This document shows positions 40,371 through 48,574 of a DNA stretch of 64,000 nt, in pieces. Below the pieces are notes generated by a model. The model was not told the origin of the DNA. It was given only the letters and a program-made list of their open reading frames with translations, and did not search any database. Origin of the DNA: Archangium sp. (GTDB lineage: Bacteria; Myxococcota; Myxococcia; Myxococcales; Myxococcaceae). The stretch covers positions 62,001 to 126,000 of the forward strand of contig JAUXRX010000036.1 of assembly GCA_030681645.1 (NCBI GenBank), read 5' to 3'. Within the stretch, counting starts at the first letter, position 1, and every line of letters begins with the position of its first letter. The position numbers and the translations under genes were made by a program.

Positions 40371-42791
40371 TCAGTCGACCTTCCAGGCGATCGGCGCGAA
40401 CTCCTTCTTCTTCGACCCGGAGTACTCGGGTGAGAGAGAGGACGCGCCCGAGTGCAGGGTGCCGGCGAGCGTGGCGATCACCTGCACGCTGGTCTGCCAG
40501 AGCGCGCCGTTGGCCTGGGAGGGCAGGTGCAGGGTGAGCAGCCCGTCTTCGGTCTCGTACCGGGTGATGGCGCCGCTCGAGACGAGCTTGGTGAGCGACG
40601 TGGAGTCGGCCTGCACGCCTGCGGGCAGAGACAGCTCGAGCTTCATGGGGATTCCGCCGGGCATCGCCGCGGTGAGCTTCACCTCGGACGGGAGCCCGAC
40701 CTTGAGGCTCTTGGGCAGCTCGGTCTTGAGCTCGAGCCCGCCGCCCGGCTCGTCCTTCCACGGGGCGTACGAGATGAGCTGCAGGCTGTAGCCGAGGCCC
40801 GGCACCGCAGGCTCAGCGCGCAGCGTCCACGTGTGGGGCCCGCCGCTGCCGGTGGCGTCGGCGTCCATCGAGAGCACGTCCTGGATGGCGCTGGCGTCGA
40901 GCACGCCGGTGGTGATCACCTGGCCATCGCGCTCGAGGGTGATCTTCACGCCGGGCGGCACGGGGTCCTTGAACAGGCGCACCGCGGCGCGAAGGGCGAC
41001 CAGGTTGGCGCGGCCGTCGCCCCAGCCCGAGTACGAGGAATAGCCCGACAGCAGGTACGTGCCGAGATCCGCCAGCGGCGCGTCCTTCTGGTCCTGCAGG
41101 GCGAGGATCGCCATCGCCGTCGCCTCGTACGTCGAAGGTGAGACGCCGTCGGCGCGCACCACGCCGGGGTCGACGGGGAGGTATTTCCCGCCGTCGCCCG
41201 ACTCCGCGATCTTGTCGAGCACCAGCTTACGCAGGGTGTCGCCCACGCCGCCGGTGATGGCGCCGGAAGCGAGGATCGCCGCGGCCGTGTACGCGTCGTT
41301 CACGCGCGCCGCGTTTCGCTCGAACGCGCCCGAGGCCTTCAAGGTGACGGCCGTGGCCCGCTGCCGCGCCGCGGGTGACTCCATCGAGGCCCGCGCCGCG
41401 CGCACGCAGTCAGACGTGGTGACGAGCAGGCGCTGCAGCGTCCACCCCGTGGCGCCCTGGCAGGTGCCGTCGGCGCGCTGCTGCTGCGCCACCTGGAGCG
41501 CGAGCCGCTCGCCCAGCCGCGCGAGCACCGGGTTCTGCGGGTGCGCGAGCGCGGCCTCGGCGAGGAGCGTGGCCGTGTCGACCGACGGCGCGCGCGAGTA
41601 CTGCATCACCCGCTGCGTCGCGAGGATGGAGAGGTCGCGAATGACGGGCTCGTCGGGCTTCGCGCCCAGCGAGACCAGCAGCGCGGGGGCCTGGCCGAGC
41701 AGCTGCAGCAGGTACGCGTCTTCAGCGACGCCGCCGCGACCGGGCGCGGCCGAGAGCTCGTTGCGCACCAGCCCCAGCGCGCCGGGGTACACGCGCAGGC
41801 GCACCGCCTCGGTGCCGGGGAGGGGATTGGCCGGGCCCGCCAGGGTGAAGGTGCGCGGCGCTGCGAGCGTGCCGGCCTTGCCGACGAGCTCCCGGCGGCC
41901 CGCCGGCTTGAGCTCGATGGTCTTCTCGATCGCGTCGGTCGAGCCGAGCGTCGCCTTGAAGAGCGCGGTGCCGGGCTTCGTGGTGGTCATGGTCACGTAC
42001 TGGAGCGCGTTCCCTCCGGCCGGCACCTTCACCGCGCCACCGGTGGCCGAGAGCGTCGCGCCCGAGATGCCGTATTCGAGCGAGGTGCTGATGTCGGCGT
42101 CGGTGGTGTTCACTACCTGGATCGGGAGGCGCACCGTGTCGCCCGCGTAGAGGAAGGGCGGGGTGACTGGCTCGACGTAGGTGGGGAGGGTGCCGAGGAA
42201 GCTGGTGACGCTGCCTGCCTGGCTGCCCTGCCGGGAGTGCGCGAGCGCGAGCACCCGCCAGGTGGTGAGGCGATCGGGCACCTTCACCGGGATGTTCGCG
42301 CGGCCCTGCGCGTCGGTGACGATCAGCGGCTCGAAGAGGAAGGTCTCGGGGAACCAGGCGCGCGTGGCGGCCATTTCCGGCGCTCCCTCGCTGACCTCCG
42401 ATTCGTCCGCGGGCGCGGACTTCGCCAGGAGCTTCATCGGGCCGCCGCGGCCCTTGGTGCCGATGCCGCCGATACCCAGCGCGTCACCGACGCCGCCCCC
42501 GCCCAGACCGCTGCCCATGAGGCCCAGGCCGCCGGGGGAGCCGAAGGCTTCCTTCAGCTTCGCCCGTTTGTCCTTCTTACCCATCTTGCCTTCTTCGTCC
42601 TTCATCGCCGGCTCGGGCGAGGGGGCGGCGGCCACCTCCATGGGCATCGGCGGGCCGTCGTCGGACTTGAAGTAGCCGTTGCCCTCGCGCATCGACGGCG
42701 GTGCAAGCGACCGCGCGCCCGTCATCAGGCCGAGGGCCGCGATGGCGAGGATCGCGAAGAAGGTGAGACCGAAGACGAGGACCTTCTTCAT
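40371..42791 (-). CDS. Alpha-2-macroglobulin-like protein, C-terminal half (no thioester)
   Basis: The 806-residue product begins with a signal-anchor (MKKVLVFGLTFFAILAIAAL), then a Gly-rich linker with GLGLMGSGLGGGGVGDALGI, and then the A2M core: AWFPETFLFEPLIVTDAQGR with VPDRLTTWRVLALAHSR, the conserved entry to the A2M/thioester region. Where a CxEQ thioester is expected, near residue 350, the sequence reads GRGGVAEDAYLLQLLGQ with no Cys. An alpha-toroid-like stretch (GYSSYSGWGDGRANLVALRA) follows. Its ATG overlaps the stop of the longer upstream gene (ATGA), so the two are coupled halves of one system. Probably a periplasmic protease trap or wall-associated protein. Confidence 0.8.
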   Translation of the reverse strand: MKKVLVFGLTFFAILAIAALGLMTGARSLAPPSMREGNGYFKSDDGPPMPMEVAAAPSPEPAMKDEEGKMGKKDKRAKLKEAFGSPGGLGLMGSGLGGGGVGDALGIGGIGTKGRGGPMKLLAKSAPADESEVSEGAPEMAATRAWFPETFLFEPLIVTDAQGRANIPVKVPDRLTTWRVLALAHSRQGSQAGSVTSFLGTLPTYVEPVTPPFLYAGDTVRLPIQVVNTTDADISTSLEYGISGATLSATGGAVKVPAGGNALQYVTMTTTKPGTALFKATLGSTDAIEKTIELKPAGRRELVGKAGTLAAPRTFTLAGPANPLPGTEAVRLRVYPGALGLVRNELSAAPGRGGVAEDAYLLQLLGQAPALLVSLGAKPDEPVIRDLSILATQRVMQYSRAPSVDTATLLAEAALAHPQNPVLARLGERLALQVAQQQRADGTCQGATGWTLQRLLVTTSDCVRAARASMESPAARQRATAVTLKASGAFERNAARVNDAYTAAAILASGAITGGVGDTLRKLVLDKIAESGDGGKYLPVDPGVVRADGVSPSTYEATAMAILALQDQKDAPLADLGTYLLSGYSSYSGWGDGRANLVALRAAVRLFKDPVPPGVKITLERDGQVITTGVLDASAIQDVLSMDADATGSGGPHTWTLRAEPAVPGLGYSLQLISYAPWKDEPGGGLELKTELPKSLKVGLPSEVKLTAAMPGGIPMKLELSLPAGVQADSTSLTKLVSSGAITRYETEDGLLTLHLPSQANGALWQTSVQVIATLAGTLHSGASSLSPEYSGSKKKEFAPIAWKVD

Positions 42792-45700
42792 GGCTTCTCC
42801 TTCGCGACCCACAACGACCAGTTCTGCGTGTCTTCAGGCAGGCGCGTGCCGTTGATGACGACGGCGCGGGGCTCGGTGAGCGCGAGCAGGTCGGCCGGCA
42901 GGCGATGGAGCCGCAGCCTCCTTCCCCACGCGTCGCGCGCGGAGTCCTTGCGCGCTTCGACCGCGTCGAGCGACTGGTTCCACAGGCGCGCCATCACCGG
43001 CGGCGTCATCTTCTCTTTCGGCGGCGCCGCGGTCTCCCACGCGCGCACCTGGCCGTAGAGCTCACCCAGCACCACGTAGAAGCGGTCGACCTGCGCCTCG
43101 TTGGGATCGAACACGGTCCCGCCGGAGAGCGACACGGCCGCCTCCACCTGGGGCGGCGAGGGCATCGCCGACACGCGCACCAGCGTCGCCGCCGCGGCGT
43201 TCGCGCCCCTGATGCGGCCCAGCGAGAGTGCCTGCGCGTCCATCGAGCCGAAGGCAGCGGAGCCCGTGGCCTGCGGCCGGAGCGGGGCGAGCTCGTCGGC
43301 GCCGGGCAGCGAAGCGAGCTGCGCGAGGCTGTCGTCGACTCCGAAGAGGCCGACTGCGGCCGAACCGCCCGCGTTGCCGACGGTGGTCTCGATGCCCAGC
43401 TGCGCCACCTGGCCCGGGGCGTAGCGCGGCTTCTCGGGCGTCACCTTCACCGCCAGCGCGGCGTTCGGCTGCACGAAGAGGAACACCTGGCCGCCGCTCC
43501 ATTGCACGCCCGCCCAGCCCTGCCAGCTGGTGGGCACGGTGAACTCGGCGCTGCGGGTCTCCTTGTCGACCTTCGCTTCCTGCGCCTCGTAGGCGTGGGT
43601 GAGGAAGAGCTTCTCGGGCAGCTCGCCGGTGAACTCGGGGCCGCGGAGGATCTCGACCTTCACCTTCTCGCCCGGCTTCACCAGCTGCGACGACGCGCGC
43701 AGGCGGATGTTGGGAACCGTGCCCGGCGTCATGCGCAGCTTCGTGCTGCCGAAGTTCTCGTTGCCCTTCTTCGCGCTCACCAGGAACTCGTAGCCGGTCA
43801 TGATCGTGTCCTGCGGCTTGAGCGACTCGTACTTCTGGGGCGCGTTCACCGAGACGTGCGCGACGCCGATCAGCGCGGTGGTTTCCTCGTCGGGCTCCTC
43901 GTCCTGCTGCGCCTTCGGCAGCTTGAGCGACTTGACCCGCGAGGTGACGCAGCCGAGCGCGCCCTCGGAGTAGTAGACGTCGCCCTGCACCGGCACCCAG
44001 TCGAGCTCGACGGAACGGCCGATCACCTTCCAGTGCAGCATGCGCGGGAGCTGGCCCGACTTGACCGTCGCCGGCAGGCAATCGCGCGCCTCGAGCAGGG
44101 CGTCGGCGAGCAAGAGCTCGAGCTGCTCGGGCACCTGCGGCATGCCGTCGAGCGAGACGTCGAAGCGGGGCAACTCTTCGTCGTTGAAGGACCAGGTGGC
44201 CTCGAAGAAGCGTTCCTTGCCTGCACCGAGCTGGAGGCCCTTGAGCACCCCTTCCATGCACTTGCCCAGCTTCGAGGTGGGCAGCGCCATCGCCACCACC
44301 GCGCCCGACGCACGCACCAGCAGGCCCACGTTCACGTTCGCGCCGCCGTCGAGCACGTAGCGCGCGCAGGGCTCGAGCTTGGCGTCGAGGCGATCGAAGG
44401 CCATGCGATCGGCTAACGACACGTCGCCGTCGTCTTCGTTGAGGCCGAGGCGCTCGGACAGCCCCTCGCGCGTCACCAGCCTGGTGCGGGGCGGGGGACG
44501 GAAGGGCATCGCGGGGATGACGATGTTCACCGGAGGGCCCGGGTCGACCTGCAGGCTCGCCACGCCGTCTTCATCGACGGTGGCCTCGGTGCCCTTGTCG
44601 GTCGGTTCCCAGAGGCGCTTCACGTTGAGCGTCACGCCCTCGAGCACGCGGCCGTCGGCGGTGGTGGCGCGGAGGAAGAGGCGGTTGTTGAAGCCCTCGA
44701 CCAGGCCGTCAGCCAGCTCGGTCACTCCCGAGACACCGATCATGTCCTGCGAGAGGAGGATCGACGCGCTGCCTTCCACGCGATCACCTGCGGCGTCGAC
44801 TGCGCCGATGCTGGCCGAGAGCGTCGCGGTGCCCTGGAGATCGTCGGGGACCATCGGGAGCTCGGCGGTGAAGGCGCCGCTGGCGTTGGTGGTGGCGACC
44901 TTCGGCAGCGCGTTGCCGTCGACCCAGCTGGTGGGCGCGGGCCATTCGCCCGACACGTTCCAGTCGAGCTCGAGCTTCGCGTTCGCGACGGGGGCTCCGG
45001 AGGAATAGGTCACCGAGCCCTTGAGCACCGGCCGCTCGTTGCGGCGGTAGAACGGCTTGACCGGCGAGGCCTCGACCCGGAAGCGGGGAAGGGTGAAGGG
45101 CTTCACCGTGAAGGTGCGCGACTCGCTCGTGCTGCCGGACTGCCAGGTCACCGTCCACGAGCCTGACTGGCCGCCGCGATCGATGGGGAACGTGCCCGAG
45201 ACCACGCCCCAGGGGCCGGTCGGGGCGCGCTCCTCGAGGAGCAGCTCGCCCTGCGCATCGGTGACGCGCCAGGTGCCGGGGCGCTCTTCGAGCGGGGTGA
45301 GATCGGAGGCCTTCAGCGCCACCGCGCGGAACTTCACCGTGTTGCCGGGCTCGTAGAGCGGGCGGTCGGTGATCACGTGCACGCGCGCCGGCGTGTAGAG
45401 CGGGAGAGGGAGGTCGAGCGTCTCGGTGCCGATCGGCGAGGTGATGCGGGTGCGCAGCTTGTAGTCGCCGTCGTTCACCTTCGGGAGCTCGAGCTCGGCC
45501 TTGAGGCTGCCTCCGTTCTTTTCCCAGCTCTTCTTCGGGGTGAGCAGGGTCTCGCCGGAAGCGCTCACGAGGGAAACGGTGGGGGTGAAGTTGGTGATCG
45601 TCTCGGTGCGGCGCTGATCGTGCGGTGCGACGAGGTAGGTCGCGTAGACGGAGACGTAGACCGTGCCGTACGCGCCGCGCTTGAGCTCGGGCGCAGAGAC

Positions 45701-45871
45701 AGAGATCGTCTGGCGGAGGTCGCCGTCAGGGCACTGGTCGAGCCAGAGGCCGGTGCGGAAGCCGACCCGCAGGCAGGTCTGGGTACTCGCGATGCCGACG
45801 ATGACGGCGAGGCCGATGATCAGGCCGAAGATCAGGCGGCGGCTCACGGCGCCACGGGGTGGGATTCTCAT
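42788..45871 (-). CDS. Alpha-2-macroglobulin-like protein, N-terminal half
   Basis: The 1027-residue product has a signal-anchor (RRLIFGLIIGLAVIVGIAST) and a chain of MG-type beta-sandwiches; the landmark VHVITDRPLYEPGNTVKFRA, then YRNERPVL-like PFYRRNERPVLKGSVTYSSG and RYAPGQVAQLGIETTVGN are usual in bacterial A2M N-terminal domains. A bait-like middle region is less conserved. The ATG at 45871 has AGAGGGGGAACC upstream; a further upstream frame lacks support. It couples by ATGA to the C-terminal half. Together they should form a split, envelope-located macroglobulin. Confidence 0.85.
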   Translation of the reverse strand: MRIPPRGAVSRRLIFGLIIGLAVIVGIASTQTCLRVGFRTGLWLDQCPDGDLRQTISVSAPELKRGAYGTVYVSVYATYLVAPHDQRRTETITNFTPTVSLVSASGETLLTPKKSWEKNGGSLKAELELPKVNDGDYKLRTRITSPIGTETLDLPLPLYTPARVHVITDRPLYEPGNTVKFRAVALKASDLTPLEERPGTWRVTDAQGELLLEERAPTGPWGVVSGTFPIDRGGQSGSWTVTWQSGSTSESRTFTVKPFTLPRFRVEASPVKPFYRRNERPVLKGSVTYSSGAPVANAKLELDWNVSGEWPAPTSWVDGNALPKVATTNASGAFTAELPMVPDDLQGTATLSASIGAVDAAGDRVEGSASILLSQDMIGVSGVTELADGLVEGFNNRLFLRATTADGRVLEGVTLNVKRLWEPTDKGTEATVDEDGVASLQVDPGPPVNIVIPAMPFRPPPRTRLVTREGLSERLGLNEDDGDVSLADRMAFDRLDAKLEPCARYVLDGGANVNVGLLVRASGAVVAMALPTSKLGKCMEGVLKGLQLGAGKERFFEATWSFNDEELPRFDVSLDGMPQVPEQLELLLADALLEARDCLPATVKSGQLPRMLHWKVIGRSVELDWVPVQGDVYYSEGALGCVTSRVKSLKLPKAQQDEEPDEETTALIGVAHVSVNAPQKYESLKPQDTIMTGYEFLVSAKKGNENFGSTKLRMTPGTVPNIRLRASSQLVKPGEKVKVEILRGPEFTGELPEKLFLTHAYEAQEAKVDKETRSAEFTVPTSWQGWAGVQWSGGQVFLFVQPNAALAVKVTPEKPRYAPGQVAQLGIETTVGNAGGSAAVGLFGVDDSLAQLASLPGADELAPLRPQATGSAAFGSMDAQALSLGRIRGANAAAATLVRVSAMPSPPQVEAAVSLSGGTVFDPNEAQVDRFYVVLGELYGQVRAWETAAPPKEKMTPPVMARLWNQSLDAVEARKDSARDAWGRRLRLHRLPADLLALTEPRAVVINGTRLPEDTQNWSLWVAKEKP

Positions 45872-45956
45872 GTGGTGGTTCCCCCTCTGAGGAGGGGGCA
45901 TCGTACCCGTCGACACTCGGGGGGGAAGGGTTGTTCCCGGTTTCACGGAACTGAGA

Positions 45957-46085
45957 GTGGGCGGGGTCGGGGGCGGGGTCGGCTTCGGGGTCGGCTTCGG
46001 GGTCGGAGCCGGGATCGGGATCGGGATCGGCTTCGGGATCGGGGACGGTTTCGCCTTCGGGTACGCGGACGGTTTCGCGTTCGGT
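45957..46085. repeat. GGGATC/TTCGGGGTC low-complexity array
   Basis: Tandem units such as GGGGTCGGCTTCGGGGTCGG and GGGATCGGGATCGGGATCGG fill the gap between the macroglobulin start and the methyltransferase stop. GATCGGGATCGGGATCGG is shared with the arm of the inverted repeat at 21657-21702. No complementary arm is found nearby here. Confidence 0.7.
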
Positions 46086-46687
46086 CAGTGGCGCCGGGCG
46101 ATCAGCTGCACCACCGCGCTGCGGCCCCGGTGCCAGTCGCCTTCGTTCACTTCCCGCTCTTGCTCGGTGAGGCGCTCGAGCTCGAGCGCCGCGAGATCGG
46201 TGCGGAGATCTTGGGGCTCGTAGAGCAGTTCGAGGCTCTTCGGCCCCCCTGTGTCGAAGGCCAGCTGCGCGGGGGTGTAGGCCTCGAGGATGAAGCGGCC
46301 TCCGGGCTTCAAGGCGGTCGCGACGTCGTGGTGCACCCTCTCGCGCAGCCACGGGGGGAGGTGACACCAGATCGAGATGATCGCACCCCACTTCTGGTTG
46401 CCCAGGTCGAAGTCCGCGAGGTCGGCTTCCTTCGTGGTGATTCGCACGCCTCGCTCGGCCGCGAGTCGTTGGGCTTTCTCCAACGCCTTCGGACTCAGAT
46501 CGATCGCGGTGACGTCGAGCCCCCGCTGCGCCAGGAAGACCGCGTTGCGCCCTTCTCCTTCTCCCAGGCACAGCACCGGGCCCTCGAGGAGCGGCGCGAT
46601 GCCCTTCAGGAAGTCGTTGGGCTCGGTGCCGTAGGCCCAGCCCGGCAGCCCGTAGCGGTGGTTCCAGAACTCGCGCGGATCGGCCAC
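46085..46687 (-). CDS. Class I SAM-dependent methyltransferase (TehB-like)
   Basis: The 200-residue protein has the SAM-binding strand-loop VLCLGEGEGRNAVFLAQRG, then VTAIDLSPKALEKAQRLAAE, an acidic D at KEADLADFDLG, and WGAIISIWCHLPPWLRERVH. The form resembles tellurite-resistance TehB and small-molecule methyltransferases. It starts one base after the stop of the HAD-like gene, so the pair is probably an operon. The substrate is unknown. Confidence 0.8.
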   Translation of the reverse strand: MADPREFWNHRYGLPGWAYGTEPNDFLKGIAPLLEGPVLCLGEGEGRNAVFLAQRGLDVTAIDLSPKALEKAQRLAAERGVRITTKEADLADFDLGNQKWGAIISIWCHLPPWLRERVHHDVATALKPGGRFILEAYTPAQLAFDTGGPKSLELLYEPQDLRTDLAALELERLTEQEREVNEGDWHRGRSAVVQLIARRH

Positions 46688-46688
46688 G

Positions 46689-47390
46689 TCACTTCACGTC
46701 GATCTTCCAGATGGGCGTGTCCTCGTCGACCTTCCGCTCGCCGCTGAACTTCGTCTCGAGCAACACCGAGGTCACGTTGCTGTTCAGGTTCTGCACTCCC
46801 GCGATGTCCGCCCGGCTCTCGGTGATGAACCAGCCCACGAAGTCGTACTGCTGGTCGATCTGCGCGAGCGTGCCGGCTTTGTATTCGGGCGTCTTGTCCT
46901 TCATCTTCGGCTTGCTCACCACGAAGTTGGCGTCGACCGTCGGCAGCCCCGCCTTCTCCAGCTGCTTGATGGTGAAGGTCTCTTCGCTCTGCGTGCGGGC
47001 CGTCACGTAGAAGACGTCGGCCCCCGCTGCCGCCGCCTTCTTCGCCAGCGCCACCGTCTGGCGGATCTGGAGATCGTTCTTGTAGTTCTCCCCCTTGAAG
47101 AAGCGCGGGAACCAGAACGAGCTGAACTTCTTCGCGTGCTCCGGCGTCATCTTCATCAGCTTCGCCGTCTCCTTCGCGTCGTTCCCCATCTGCTTCGAGG
47201 TCTTGCCCTTGAAGTAGGTGGTGCCGTTCGCCTTGTCGAACTCCTTGCCGATCGCGAAGGCCCGCCCCCGCGTGTCGAAGAGCGTGTTGTCGATGTCGAA
47301 GCTCACCGCCACGCGCTCGCCCGCCGCGGTGCGCTGCTTGATCTGCGTGAGCGTCTGGTCGATGTACTTCTTTCCATTGATGGGGGGCAT
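46689..47390 (-). CDS. HAD-superfamily phosphatase-like protein
   Basis: The 233-residue protein has the nucleophile motif DIDNTLFDTRG (Asp32 and Asp34), a Ser/Thr motif within DVFYVTARTQSEETF, a Lys-rich cap segment and a C-terminal acidic motif near VGWFITESRADIAG. It resembles class B acid-phosphatase-like or related HAD enzymes but no signal peptide is present, so it is cytoplasmic. It is divergent from the rlmN-like gene (62 bp apart) and first in a two-gene unit with the methyltransferase. Confidence 0.7.
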   Translation of the reverse strand: MPPINGKKYIDQTLTQIKQRTAAGERVAVSFDIDNTLFDTRGRAFAIGKEFDKANGTTYFKGKTSKQMGNDAKETAKLMKMTPEHAKKFSSFWFPRFFKGENYKNDLQIRQTVALAKKAAAAGADVFYVTARTQSEETFTIKQLEKAGLPTVDANFVVSKPKMKDKTPEYKAGTLAQIDQQYDFVGWFITESRADIAGVQNLNSNVTSVLLETKFSGERKVDEDTPIWKIDVK

Positions 47391-47452
47391 GGGGGCCGCA
47401 TCATGCCGAGTGGATTGACAGCCGGTCCAGCCCTCTGCGAGGGACTGTCACC

Positions 47453-48511
47453 ATGTCGCGCCAGCTGCCCGCCCTCACCCTCGCTGAGCTCACCGTCGAG
47501 CTGGGCAGCCGTGCGCGCGCGGTCGAGACGCTGCGGTGGCTCTTCTCGCAGCGCCCCCTGCCCACCGGGCTGCCCCTCGTCATTCCCGGGGTCAGTCACC
47601 GGGTGTGGCGCCCCTTCCTCGAGCGCAGCGGCCTCGTGTTGCCGAAGGTCACCGAGCGCCAGCAGAGCCCCGATGGCACCACCAAGTACGCCCTCGAGTT
47701 CGACGGCACCAACGTCGAGACCGTGCGGATCCCCGCGAAGGGGCGCAGCACCATCTGCATCTCGAGCCAGGCCGGCTGCACCCGCAAGTGCGTGTTCTGC
47801 GCCACCAAGGAACTCGGCTTCATCCGCCAGCTCAAGGCCGAGGAGATGGTCGCGCAGTACCTCCTCGCCCGCAGCGAGGCGCCCGCCGCCCAGCCCGCCA
47901 GCAACGTCGTGTTCATGGGCATGGGCGAGCCGATGGACAACCTCGACGAGGTGCTCCGCGCCGTCGAGGTGCTCACCCAGAGCCCCGCTCCGCAGCTCCG
48001 CCAGGTGGCGGTGACCGTGTCGACGTCCGGCGTGCTCCCCGGGCTCGAGCGGTTCCTCGCGGAGTCGAACGCGTCGCTCGCCCTCTCGCTCAACGCCACC
48101 ACCGACGAGGTGCGCGCGCGGGTGATGCCCCAGAACAAGACCTGGCCCATCGAGGCGCTCCTGGGCGCCCTGCGGAAGGACGTGGCCCGGCGCTCGGGCA
48201 AGCGCGACTACTTCATCGAGTACGTGCTCTTCAAAGATCTCAACGACACCGACGCCGACGCGGACCGGCTGGTGGCGCTGCTCGAGGGCATCCCTTCCCG
48301 GGTGAACCTCATTCCCTACAACCCGTATCCCGGCACGGGTCTCGAGACGCCCAGCGAGGCGCGGGTGCGCGCGTTCCACGAGCGCCTGGTGTCGAAGGGC
48401 ATGCTCACGCTGATCCGGTGGCCCCGCGGCCGGGAGATCGCCGCGGCCTGCGGACAGCTGGTCTTGTCACGCGATGGCGCGGGGTTTCAGCCCGAGGCGA
48501 GCCCCGTTTGA
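47453..48511 (+). CDS. rlmN: RlmN-like radical-SAM rRNA/tRNA methyltransferase
   Basis: The 352-residue enzyme would methylate C2 of adenine (A2503 of 23S rRNA and A37 of some tRNAs). It has the radical-SAM cluster motif CTRKCVFC (Cys109, Cys113, Cys116), the preceding catalytic Cys102 in TICISSQAGC, the GMGEPMDN motif and a C-terminal catalytic Cys in REIAAACGQL (near residue 333), which together are specific to RlmN/Cfr. ATG at 47453. The Cfr resistance function is less likely because the context is ordinary. No required residue is missing. Confidence 0.88.
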   Translation: MSRQLPALTLAELTVELGSRARAVETLRWLFSQRPLPTGLPLVIPGVSHRVWRPFLERSGLVLPKVTERQQSPDGTTKYALEFDGTNVETVRIPAKGRSTICISSQAGCTRKCVFCATKELGFIRQLKAEEMVAQYLLARSEAPAAQPASNVVFMGMGEPMDNLDEVLRAVEVLTQSPAPQLRQVAVTVSTSGVLPGLERFLAESNASLALSLNATTDEVRARVMPQNKTWPIEALLGALRKDVARRSGKRDYFIEYVLFKDLNDTDADADRLVALLEGIPSRVNLIPYNPYPGTGLETPSEARVRAFHERLVSKGMLTLIRWPRGREIAAACGQLVLSRDGAGFQPEASPV

Positions 48512-48574
48512 GGTCCCTTTCGACGCCTGCCCGTGCAGGTGGAATTCGACCGACCCCCACTCGACTGTGGTTGA

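Noticed and set aside
41541-43058. Open frame of over 500 codons opposite the macroglobulin genes
   Set aside because: Composition is Arg/Gly-rich shadow; the opposite strand carries coherent A2M domains, signal-anchors and a coupled junction.
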